A DNA stretch of 9,334 nucleotides, taken from positions 1-9,334 of the forward strand of contig JAJYVJ010000065.1 of the NCBI GenBank assembly GCA_021792045.1. Direction: 5' to 3'. The notes below the pieces were generated by a model. That model was not told the origin of the DNA, ran no database searches, and was given only the letters and a program-made list of their open reading frames with translations. This document shows, piece by piece, positions 1 through 6,053 of this stretch. Positions within the stretch are counted from its first letter, which is position 1, and the number at the start of each line of letters is the position of its first letter. Origin of the DNA: Thermoplasmata archaeon (GTDB lineage: Archaea; Thermoplasmatota; Thermoplasmata; Thermoplasmatales; Thermoplasmataceae). The position numbers and the translations under genes were made by a program.

Positions 1-223
1 GGTCACCCCTCATGACATGATCATAGGAGGATACCATGGACTCGAACCTCATGGCCTTCTCCCCCTGCACGAACAGGTCTATGTACGATTCACTGCCTAT
101 GCGGTCTGAGTGCAGCGGGACGTCGCCGAACTCCTTCTCCATCACCGGGATCAGGGGATGGCTCTGCACCATGGAGACGGATAGCATGTAGCCGATCCTC
201 CGGTCAATGTCACGGTAGATCAT
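1..223 (-). CDS. Unrecognised protein, N-terminal 74 codons (cut by window start)
   Basis: An open frame runs leftward from ATG at 223 to the window edge and gives 74 residues starting MIYRDIDRRIGYMLSVSMVQ. Third codon positions are strongly G/C (atc, tac, gac, ggc, ctg), which separates it from random frames and from the AT-rich genes further right. In-frame sequence upstream of 223 reaches a TAG after seven codons with no other usual start, so ATG 223 is the only obvious start. No signal peptide or membrane segment is visible; the fragment mixes charged and hydrophobic residues. A weak T-rich element (around 262-270) lies about 42 bases upstream, so the promoter is uncertain. I do not recognise the family. 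The GC-rich codon use suggests it belongs to the core genome flanking the accessory region, which is inference. Confidence 0.6.
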   Translation of the reverse strand, partial: MIYRDIDRRIGYMLSVSMVQSHPLIPVMEKEFGDVPLHSDRIGSESYIDLFVQGEKAMRFESMVSSYDHVMRGD

Positions 224-930
224 GATGCGGAATCTCGCTCCCTATGACAGCAGCCGGATGGCATAAAAACGATTCCGCAGGCTTATTTACATAACGGCAG
301 ACACATGACATGGCTATCGACCCATGTGTTCTACCGCAAGTCCGTTAATAAGGATTGCCACGACTGCATGAAGATATTTCGCAACCGCTGGATGTGCGGG
401 AGCTTATGAAATTGCAAGCAAAGGTGTCATGTTCTAGATTAATCTACAGTTCAAGTAATTCAGGAAGAAGTATAGGCACAGCCTCACTCTGGAGGACATC
501 AAGGATTTGAATGGATGCATGGACAATCATCCTGGTTCGTATTTTCTGAACTTGTCATCGTTAGGCGATGGCATAGAGGAGATCTTCGGTAAACCAAAGA
601 ATGTGATATAATAAGCGTAATTTTATAACCAGCCGAATCCGCATAACTCTTTAATCAGAATTTATCCATCTCAATAAACATGCTCTTTGCTTGTAATTCC
701 CATGTTGAAAAGGTGATGCGATATTCTGCTAGTTCTGTGATCTACACTTGGGTCTGACGGTGTTGATGATCTTTCTTATAACAGCATGTTCTCGTATTGC
801 TAGTAATGCAACATTATTGGTTGGTTCCATCCCTGGATGCAGAAGGCGCGTTAATCATGAACCGAGACCATCACTTATGTACCCAACCGGTTTTTTACCA
901 TGTCTACTCTTCCAAAACCTACACACAAAA
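224..930. other. Gene-poor stretch
   Basis: About 700 bases between the left gene and the end of the helicase gene. No long frame with coding character was found on either strand. The frames at 748-1023 and 797-979 (plus) have poor amino-acid composition, no promoter at the right distance, and the first overlaps the end of the helicase gene. A short frame from ATG 305 (34 residues with a Cys-x2-Cys) has a TATA-like element only about 17 bases upstream, too close to be convincing. One possible remnant at 459-611 is listed separately. No RNA gene or clear terminator was seen. Confidence 0.5.
459..611 (+). pseudogene. Possible C-terminal coding remnant
   Basis: A 50-codon frame bounded by TAA at 456-458 and TAA at 609-611. 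It begins FRKKYRHSLTLEDIKDLNG and ends EEIFGKPKNVI. The composition is that of a folded protein (charged, Leu/Ile-rich helix-like start, Gly turns), and no equally good frame exists on the other strand. There is no start codon at its beginning; the only internal ATG is about 20 codons in. It may be the tail of a decayed gene whose upstream part is out of frame. The family is not recognised. Confidence 0.22.
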
Positions 931-3435
931 TCACTCTTTTCTGAACGGCTTAAGATACTTCTTCATTATATCAGTATAGATCAAACTATGCTTTTTGAGG
1001 CTGATTTCGCAGGCAGTCATTAGGTCAGTGTCACTGAACTCGTCCTTGCAGATTTCTATCAAAAAAGCTTTTATCTCAGACACCAAAATTGCGAGTGATT
1101 CTAGCGTCAATACCTTTACATTAGCAACTGCCAGCTTGTCTTGAGCCTTATCATTCAAATGCACAGAAACTGGTACGCCTTCATAGTCAGGATATTTTTC
1201 CTTAAACCATTCTAAAGAAGCAAGTAATTGCCCAAGATCCTTTTTGATAAAGCTATTTTCTGGCTTTTTCAAGCTTTTAACCTCCATCACTATTCCATTG
1301 TTACTTGGAAGTATCCAAAGTACATCCGGACCTTCGTTTCTCGTTTGTTCCGGTCTCTCCGATTCTAAGCCCACAAATGAAGCCAAGTTCTTGAGTGATT
1401 CTTCGAAAGCATTAGCCGTTGCTTCCCGGTTCAAATTGACCGCCACGCTATCAAAATCGTCTATGAGACCTCTCCTGAATTGATATTTCAGCACTTTATC
1501 TAACACTGATTTGACTTGTTTAGACTTGGGGGTAATTCTTTGGTAAGGAGGAGCGACCCTGGGTCTTAGTAGATTTTTATTCAATGCAAAAGCAGATTTT
1601 TGATATTTTTCACTGTCATCAAAGTTACCCCAAAAATATGCAAATCTAGCCTGTAATTCCCTTGTTATCCCCTTAACCCTATCTTCGGCATCACTCGATA
1701 TTATCGAATTCAATTTTGCCACCGCCTTATCATATTGCTTATCATCTGCGAAATTGTAAGCTTTTCTTATTATTCCTACAACTTCGATTTTTTTTATTTC
1801 AGGCTTGGGTAAATCTGTTAATTTCGCTAATTCTTGAGCATGATAATTCACCCAATCTGGGTCTCTATTGAGGCATTGATTAATGGTCTCAGCCAGACCT
1901 TCAACAGTTGTAATTTCCTTAGTTGTGTCGAATGCAATCTTTATTTGTGTCCTTGTTCCCACAGTCATTGAGTCATAATTCTTAGAAATCCAAGCAGGCA
2001 ATAGATTGCCTGTTAGGATAACAACCGAATAATCCCCTCTGCCTCTAGTTGCTCTTCCAATCCCCTGCTCTATACGAACCGATATCAAACTACTGAGGAA
2101 AGTGCTACCAGTCATGACTCTTGATTCATATTTTTCATATTCGCCTGATTGTGACGGAAGCCCGTCCAAAACTAAAATTCTGCAGGAATCGCCGGGCAGA
2201 TCTATTCCGTCATATCTGTTCGCGAACACATAAGGGCCATCGCTCTTTCTGTCGATTAATAACTTCACGAATTCATCTACTTTTATTGATGTATCTGCAT
2301 AAGTTGCATTTAATTTTGTCCATTGACCAGCTGCAAACCTAGAAGGAACGAGTATAACAATTCCAAATTCCTTGTTGCTAAAGTTTTGCACGATTTTCTT
2401 AACAGCTTCTTCAGGATTATCGAGCTTTGTTATTTTTGGAACAATGATCATTCTTTCCCCTATTCCTGCAAGAGTTCTTGCTGAAATAGGATTCTTTATG
2501 CTTTCTGGATCTGCATCAAAACTTTCGACTATAGGGGAATCATCATTAAGGGTCGCGGACATGTATACACGTCTATGACAGTCTGAGAAAGTTGGAATCA
2601 TTCGAACAGGTGGAAATATTGGTGTTATCGTTATCCCGTTCTTACCAATTATGGAATAACATTCTCTCAGTCTATCTCTAATCAGCGGCCAAGTAAATTG
2701 AAATGAGTTCTTAACTGACTCCACTATAGTTTGGACTGCCATAAAATTTTGATCCCAAGCCCAGTATGGTATCTCTAGTATCCCGTTTTCATCGCCACTC
2801 AGAATATCGTTCAAAGTTCCCAACTCACCCCTCTCGCTAAAAACGCTGCGGAATAAGCTCACAATAGCATTGTAGGCAACTTCATGTTCGGGTTTTTTCA
2901 ACCTAATGGAAAAACTATCTCGGATATCAGAAAAACTAGAGTGTGCGTCATCTACAATAATCCCTCCCACATGGATTATTTCTTTGTCCCCGTTCAATAT
3001 CCCAAATTTACTCTTTCCATTGAAAAGAGCCTTGTACGAGGCCACCAGAATTTTTTTACCCTTAAGAAAATCATCAGATATAGGGTCTAAAGGATCATCA
3101 CGAAATCGGGCGACTGGGATGCCATAGCTCATGGCCTTGTTAAATGCCTGTTCTGCCAATTGATTATTTGGTACAAGATAGATAACTCCTTTATTGGTTT
3201 CATTCATTATTGACGTACCTATTAGCATACCAACCAATGTTTTCCCGCCACCCGTGTGCAGTTTTACAACCAAGTCTCCACTAGTTCTTCTTTTATTCCA
3301 TTCAGCGAGGACTTCTCTTTGGCTTTGATACAAATCATTTATTTTCTCTGTGACGACTAACCTATTGAATATCTCAATAGGATCTATTGGACGGTCTTCT
3401 TCGGTTCCCGAGAGAAATTTCTTGTAATCTACCAT
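931..3435 (-). CDS. SF2 helicase with TPR-like middle and C-terminal PD-(D/E)XK nuclease
   Basis: An 834-residue protein predicted to unwind or translocate on nucleic acid and cut it. Visible helicase motifs are Walker A HTGGGKT (60-66), a Walker B written DDAH rather than DEAH (162-165), SAT (293-295), motif V around NRYDGIDLPGD (406-416) and motif VI QGIGRATRG (457-465). Motifs V and VI resemble the DinG/XPD style. Residues about 552-622 form paired amphipathic helices like two TPR repeats. A helix at 677-690 then leads into GPD (702-704), MEVKS (717-721) and Q736, the arrangement of a PD-(D/E)XK nuclease with likely catalytic D704, E718 and K720. No signal or membrane segment is seen, so it is probably cytoplasmic. 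ATG 3435 is supported by an AT-rich box about 23 bases upstream. It stands alone, read away from the recombinase remnant. A single-gene anti-mobile-element role is inferred from architecture and neighbourhood. Confidence 0.88.
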   Translation of the reverse strand: MVDYKKFLSGTEEDRPIDPIEIFNRLVVTEKINDLYQSQREVLAEWNKRRTSGDLVVKLHTGGGKTLVGMLIGTSIMNETNKGVIYLVPNNQLAEQAFNKAMSYGIPVARFRDDPLDPISDDFLKGKKILVASYKALFNGKSKFGILNGDKEIIHVGGIIVDDAHSSFSDIRDSFSIRLKKPEHEVAYNAIVSLFRSVFSERGELGTLNDILSGDENGILEIPYWAWDQNFMAVQTIVESVKNSFQFTWPLIRDRLRECYSIIGKNGITITPIFPPVRMIPTFSDCHRRVYMSATLNDDSPIVESFDADPESIKNPISARTLAGIGERMIIVPKITKLDNPEEAVKKIVQNFSNKEFGIVILVPSRFAAGQWTKLNATYADTSIKVDEFVKLLIDRKSDGPYVFANRYDGIDLPGDSCRILVLDGLPSQSGEYEKYESRVMTGSTFLSSLISVRIEQGIGRATRGRGDYSVVILTGNLLPAWISKNYDSMTVGTRTQIKIAFDTTKEITTVEGLAETINQCLNRDPDWVNYHAQELAKLTDLPKPEIKKIEVVGIIRKAYNFADDKQYDKAVAKLNSIISSDAEDRVKGITRELQARFAYFWGNFDDSEKYQKSAFALNKNLLRPRVAPPYQRITPKSKQVKSVLDKVLKYQFRRGLIDDFDSVAVNLNREATANAFEESLKNLASFVGLESERPEQTRNEGPDVLWILPSNNGIVMEVKSLKKPENSFIKKDLGQLLASLEWFKEKYPDYEGVPVSVHLNDKAQDKLAVANVKVLTLESLAILVSEIKAFLIEICKDEFSDTDLMTACEISLKKHSLIYTDIMKKYLKPFRKE

Positions 3436-3452
3436 AATACTTGAAGTCCAAT

Positions 3453-3462
3453 GATAATATTA
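3453..3462 (-). promoter_or_regulatory. TATA-like box of the helicase-nuclease gene
   Basis: The minus strand reads TAATATTATC, centred about 23 bases before ATG 3435. This spacing fits a leaderless archaeal transcript. An A-rich stretch just upstream (minus-strand GAAAAAGG) could be the BRE side. The sequence departs from the ideal TTTATATA, so strength is unknown. Confidence 0.45.
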
Positions 3463-3548
3463 CCTTTTTCTGGTAACTGTTCAATCATGGGAAGTTATCC
3501 CACGTTAATTCTAATGGTTACTCCTCATTCGTCCTACGAAGCGACCAC

Positions 3549-3878
3549 TTGTTGAATGCGATACCACCGATAAGGAGTCTTGAAACTAAGGCTCCCATGA
3601 ACGATTTCATGTTGGCCATCCTTGGAGCTGCAGCCGAGTTTGAACGGGAGTTGATATCTGAGAGAGTCAGGGACGGCATGGCGAGGGCAAGGAATGAGAA
3701 TAAGAAAATTGGAAGTCCAGTGATTCTGGAGAAAAGAGGGGTAGATGCATCATTCATCATGGAATTGAAAAGAGAAGGCAGGTCCATCAGGGAGATCTCT
3801 CAGCTGGTTGGTATCAAGAGATCCACGGTTCACGGGGTCCTCAAATCTTTGCCCGAAAAACCTACCCCTGAAAACTAA
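3549..3878 (+). pseudogene. Serine recombinase (resolvase/invertase) C-terminal remnant
   Basis: The frame carries the hallmark end of the resolvase catalytic domain and its long E helix: AILGAAAEFERELISERVRDGM, followed by MARARNENKKIGSP and a C-terminal helix-turn-helix (about REGRSIREISQLVGIKRSTVHG). Full-length enzymes of this family place roughly 120 catalytic residues before this point, including the nucleophilic serine near the N-terminus. Here the family match starts only around SLETKAPMNDF, and upstream in-frame sequence (from about 3480) has no resolvase character. The nominal TTG start at 3549 is therefore probably not real. The piece cannot catalyse strand exchange, but the DNA-binding half might still fold. 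Its final codons (PTPEN, stop 3876-3878) lie within repeat copy 1. It marks the scar of an integrated element or invertase system. Confidence 0.8.
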
Positions 3879-3943
3879 CCTGTTTATTTATATACCCCCT
3901 ACCCATGATTTTAATGTCCGAAAAGGAGTTCTTTGTTGGACAG
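3857..3943 (+). repeat. 87-base direct repeat, copy 1 (promoter/leader cassette)
   Basis: Matches 6045-6131 without gaps at a constant offset of 2188 bases; I count 74 identical of 87. It includes the last codons of the recombinase remnant, the TTTATTTATATA promoter, and the first ten codons of a short frame (MSEKEFFVGQ). Similarity fades quickly on both sides, so this looks like a discrete duplicated segment. Confidence 0.85.
3883..3894 (+). promoter_or_regulatory. TATA box inside repeat copy 1
   Basis: TTTATTTATATA, ending in a consensus archaeal box TTTATATA (3887-3894). Its centre is about 24 bases before ATG 3914 and about 104 bases before ATG 3994. It is the only good TATA element upstream of the small gene at 3994, so that gene is probably transcribed from here with a leader of about 80 bases. 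Confidence 0.7.
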
Positions 3944-3952
3944 GTGAACTGA
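3914..3952 (+). CDS. Possible 12-residue leaderless mini-ORF in the leader
   Basis: ATG at leaderless distance from the TATA box, encoding MSEKEFFVGQVN then TGA. The first ten codons are duplicated at 6102 (VSGKELFVGQ), where the frame continues to 33 residues. It could be a leader peptide or the truncated start of a once longer gene. No function is recognised, and it may not be translated. Confidence 0.3.
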   Translation: MSEKEFFVGQVN

Positions 3953-3982
3953 ATGTAATGAATGGAAACGAGAGAATGGGTT

Positions 3983-3990
3983 GAGGGGTG
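3983..3990 (+). promoter_or_regulatory. Ribosome binding site deciding the start at 3994
   Basis: GAGGGGTG, similar to the archaeal GGAGGTGA consensus. The GAGG core lies about seven bases before ATG 3994. Its presence agrees with this gene having a leader, unlike the leaderless genes around it. Confidence 0.5.
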
Positions 3991-3993
3991 GAT

Positions 3994-4299
3994 ATGAAAG
4001 AGAGGATAACTGACCTTGAGTTTATTGAAAATATGAGAAAAGGACTCGCACCTTTGATAGGCAGAAATGTCAAGGTAACCGTCAGAGTGACATCAAAGAC
4101 AGACCTGAGAACGTATTCCGGATTACTTGTTAGCGTTGAAAATGAAAATTTCGATCTTGGATTACCAACTTTTCGTGATGGGAAAATAGTCTCACGTAAT
4201 ATAGTAAAGTACACTTTGCTCGATGTTCATTATTATTATTCACTTGACGGAGAACCATTAGGATATAAGTGGACACCACCTTTAAGATTCAGAAAATAG
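3994..4299 (+). CDS. Small basic protein, possibly Sm-like fold
   Basis: A 101-residue protein from ATG 3994; an in-frame GTG at 3988 would add two residues. The ATG is preferred because GAGGGGTG (3983-3990) resembles a ribosome binding site just before it. A helical start (residues about 1-25) leads into IGRNVKVTVRV, then TYSGLLVSVENENFDLG, DGKIV and KYTLLDVHYYYSLDG. The order strand, strand-turn 'YSGLL', a 'D/N-rich' strand, then short strands resembles the Sm1/Sm2 pattern of LSm domains, which form RNA-binding rings. The likeness is by eye and lacks a diagnostic Sm2 signature, so other small beta-barrel folds remain possible. The tail (WTPPLRFRK) is basic. It follows the repeat-borne promoter and leader and stands alone between the recombinase remnant and the microprotein gene. 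Confidence 0.7.
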   Translation: MKERITDLEFIENMRKGLAPLIGRNVKVTVRVTSKTDLRTYSGLLVSVENENFDLGLPTFRDGKIVSRNIVKYTLLDVHYYYSLDGEPLGYKWTPPLRFRK

Positions 4300-4549
4300 G
4301 GATCAAGATTTAATGAAAATGTTTGTGATAATTCAACCTAATAATTAATCAAATGCGTAAGTACAAGCAAAAAAATGGACTGTTCTCAATTCCCAAAAAA
4401 ACCAGAAACAGTATGCGAAATTTTGTGAAAGAATGACCAACAATAATGAACGATAATGAGAGCAGCACGCCAAAGAATTATTCTAAGAAGTGGCATATTA
4501 CATGCTTCCAATTCAGAAGAGTCGGGTTGAATCAGCTGTTCTAATTATT
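4300..4549. other. AT-rich intergenic stretch with two weak mini-frames
   Basis: No recognised gene. Two short plus-strand frames exist: 4353-4436 (27 residues, very basic, starting MRKYKQKNG) and 4446-4544 (32 residues, starting MNDNESSTPKNYSKKW, ending just before the microprotein stop). Neither has a clear TATA box at the right distance or a ribosome binding site, so both are doubtful. No hairpin followed by a T-run was seen at the end of the 3994-4299 gene. Confidence 0.4.
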
Positions 4550-4693
4550 CTAGTTGCTTTCTGCGATGAGATCTATGATATGACCAACTGCAAAACCAGC
4601 TATCGCTCCGGGTATGAAACCGTACTTTCTTCCAACCGCTTGGCCGATTAGTGCCCCTATTATTGTTCCGGCAATTTTTCCCTCGTTTGCCAA
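4550..4693 (-). CDS. Glycine-zipper membrane microprotein (47 residues), leaderless TTG start
   Basis: The minus strand encodes 47 residues starting (M)ANEGKIAGTIIGALIG and ending HIIDLIAESN. Nearly the whole chain is hydrophobic with small residues spaced GxxxG/AxxxG-like (AGTIIGALIGQAVGRKYG, PGAIAGFAVG). This is the pattern of a glycine-zipper hairpin: two membrane-spanning helices joined by a basic turn (GRKYGFIP). The start TTG 4693 is chosen because a TATA box (4715-4722) lies 25 bases upstream, the leaderless spacing seen throughout the window. A longer frame on the same strand starting at ATG has no such composition. The gene is divergent from the HEPN-like gene. It could be a small membrane toxin, a pore-like effector or a membrane anchor. 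I do not recognise a named family. Confidence 0.68.
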   Translation of the reverse strand: MANEGKIAGTIIGALIGQAVGRKYGFIPGAIAGFAVGHIIDLIAESN

Positions 4694-4714
4694 TAGACAA
4701 ATAATACTTCATGA

Positions 4715-4722
4715 GATATAAA
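4715..4722 (-). promoter_or_regulatory. TATA box of the microprotein gene
   Basis: The minus strand reads TTTATATC, centred 25 bases before TTG 4693. It supports a leaderless transcript and decides the start codon. Confidence 0.6.
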
Positions 4723-4770
4723 CATGCCAATTTTAAGAACTCTTAAAGTTGACAAGAATCTCGGATCGGG

Positions 4771-4780
4771 TTTATATATA
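4771..4780 (+). promoter_or_regulatory. Upstream TATA box, outer promoter of the HEPN-like gene
   Basis: TTTATATATA, a near-perfect archaeal TATA box. Its centre is about 27 bases before ATG 4802, which opens a 15-residue frame (MGFVDNPRFVNYLYN, stop 4847-4849). It gives a second possible transcription start about 65 bases upstream of the inner promoter at 4837. Confidence 0.5.
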
Positions 4781-4801
4781 CTTTTAACCGTAATCAGAAG
4801 G

Positions 4802-4849
4802 ATGGGTTTTGTTGACAATCCCCGTTTCGTAAATTATTTATATAACTAA
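4802..4849 (+). CDS. Possible 15-residue leaderless mini-ORF
   Basis: ATG at leaderless distance from the TATA box at 4771, ending TAA at 4847-4849. Its last codons overlap the TATA box of the next promoter (4837-4844), so it may be only a chance frame in a tandem promoter region. If translated it would be an upstream ORF for the 4863 gene. Confidence 0.2.
   Translation: MGFVDNPRFVNYLYN
4837..4844 (+). promoter_or_regulatory. Inner TATA box of the HEPN-like gene
   Basis: TTTATATA, the exact box, centred about 23 bases before ATG 4863. It supports a leaderless transcript and the start at 4863. Confidence 0.65.
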
Positions 4850-4862
4850 TAAATGATATTTA

Positions 4863-5648
4863 ATGGATAATAACTCGAACGAGCCGGCTAAAGATCAAGA
4901 TACACCATCAGACACAAATCCTATCATATACTACATTCAAAGTGGAAGTATCATATCTCAAGGCATTCCTGGAAATCTTTATGCAATTTCATCATCGACA
5001 TCAGTTTCCTCTATCATTGTCATTACACCAATGCTGGACGGAGCTTCTGGCACTATAGTAATCGGACCGGGACCTCCCGACGAATATGGTTCAGCGAGGG
5101 GCAAAGAGGTACAAGAGATATGGCGCAGACTACCTATTGAACGATTCATACCCGGTCTCTTCAAGCAACCACTTAATTTGTTTAGAGAAGCTCTTTCATC
5201 CTACCAAAATGGAAATTTCATGGCGACCTGTATAATGTGCCGCACAGCGGTAGATTCTCTCTTGTATTTGGCAGGAAATTCAAAAGCTAAGACTGTAAAC
5301 GGTGGGAATGCAATCGCGTTTGCTCCTCCAAAATTAAATGGAAAAATATCGCCTCAAAAATATAAGGACTTGTTAAAACTAAATGACAATTATTTTGATG
5401 AATCGGCAAAAAAATGGCTTAGTGAAGAACTTGACCCAAACGATGTTGAGAAGGGCTTAATAAGACACTCTGGAGACCTCGTTGCTCACTATACCGAGAA
5501 AATAGTACGCGAACTCGACTCTACGGCTTCCGTTAAAGTACCAATTGATTTATGGATAACCATGGAGAAGGCTCTAAAGGTTCTCACAAAGACAGGGATC
5601 GTAATAGAAACCATAAACGATAGGTTTAGGAAGTTTCATAGTGTATAG
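4863..5648 (+). CDS. HEPN/DUF4145-like protein
   Basis: A 261-residue protein. Residues 1-20 are polar and probably disordered. Residues 21-70 alternate hydrophobic and small residues (IIYYIQSGSII, SSIIVITPML, GTIVIGPG), suggesting beta strands. The C-terminal half is helical with the order seen in DUF4145/HEPN proteins: FREALSSYQNGNFMATCIMCRTAVDSLL (about 107-134) and later LIRHSGDLVAHYTEKI (199-214). The last matches the family's 'R..GN.aaH' site, here with R201 and H209 and Asp205 in place of Asn. HEPN proteins are often RNases or structural partners in toxin-antitoxin and phage-defence systems. Whether this one is active is unknown. ATG 4863 fits the inner TATA box. It is divergent from the microprotein gene, with about 170 bases of shared promoter region between them. 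Confidence 0.75.
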   Translation: MDNNSNEPAKDQDTPSDTNPIIYYIQSGSIISQGIPGNLYAISSSTSVSSIIVITPMLDGASGTIVIGPGPPDEYGSARGKEVQEIWRRLPIERFIPGLFKQPLNLFREALSSYQNGNFMATCIMCRTAVDSLLYLAGNSKAKTVNGGNAIAFAPPKLNGKISPQKYKDLLKLNDNYFDESAKKWLSEELDPNDVEKGLIRHSGDLVAHYTEKIVRELDSTASVKVPIDLWITMEKALKVLTKTGIVIETINDRFRKFHSV

Positions 5649-5832
5649 TTTTATGATTGGTAAGGCGACTTCCGCTGTTGCCTGTTTAAGATTCTAACTT
5701 CTACCTGACAATTCTTTGTCCTTCAAATTTTGACCAGTCTAATGGGATCGTTGTCAGAATATTGGATATATAAGTTAAAGTTGCAGGAAAGGGGTCGAAC
5801 CTTACACTTATTATCGATTGTTAGTTCATCTA

Positions 5833-6053
5833 TCAAAACTTCCCAGTATCTGTCTTTGAAACATTTAGGATCTTGGTGTCTTTACCTGCATACTCAAAAA
5901 TTGACTTCACCCGTTCGGGCGTATTCGCTCTATCAAATTCCACAGTCACAACAAAGGCAGCATCTTCTCCATCCTGCGATACCCTGTGACGAATTTTGCC
6001 ACGCTTGGATTACTCGATCTTACAATAATCCTTATCTCCGTCTCAAAACTCAC
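5833..6053 (-). pseudogene. Frameshifted small gene remnant, unknown family
   Basis: Read leftward from GTG 6053, the frame gives VSFETEIRIIVRSSNPSVAK then FVT, and loses sense near 5980-5990. In another frame the sequence continues VSQDGEDAAFVVTVEFD, ANTPERVKSIFEYAGKD and TKILNVSKTDTGKF to TGA at 5833-5835. Together they would make one protein of about 73 residues with alternating beta-like and helical segments, which is far better than random sequence. A one-base deletion or two-base insertion would explain the break. The TATA element at 6071-6082, read on the minus strand (TATATAAATAAA), is about 24 bases before GTG 6053. The same box also serves the plus strand. I do not recognise the family. 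Positions 5649-5832 between this remnant and the HEPN-like gene hold no gene I can support. Confidence 0.5.

Noticed and set aside
748..1023. Plus-strand frames at 748-1023 and 797-979
   Set aside because: One overlaps the end of the helicase gene. Neither has a TATA box at leaderless distance, a ribosome binding site or a recognisable family.
4545..4730. A 61-codon minus-strand frame overlapping the microprotein gene
   Set aside because: Its composition is random-like (many Arg, Ser, Trp and Cys) and it is the out-of-frame shadow of the glycine-zipper gene.
5704..5757. CTGACAA and TTGTCAG inverted arms about 40 bases apart
   Set aside because: Seven-base arms at this spacing in AT-rich sequence are expected by chance, and nothing around them suggests element ends.
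5781..5805. A tRNA T-arm-like sequence on the minus strand (AAGG, TTCGACC, CCTT), possible attachment site
   Set aside because: The stem has only four pairs, and no acceptor 5' strand, D-arm or anticodon arm is found nearby. It is too short to call a tRNA fragment.
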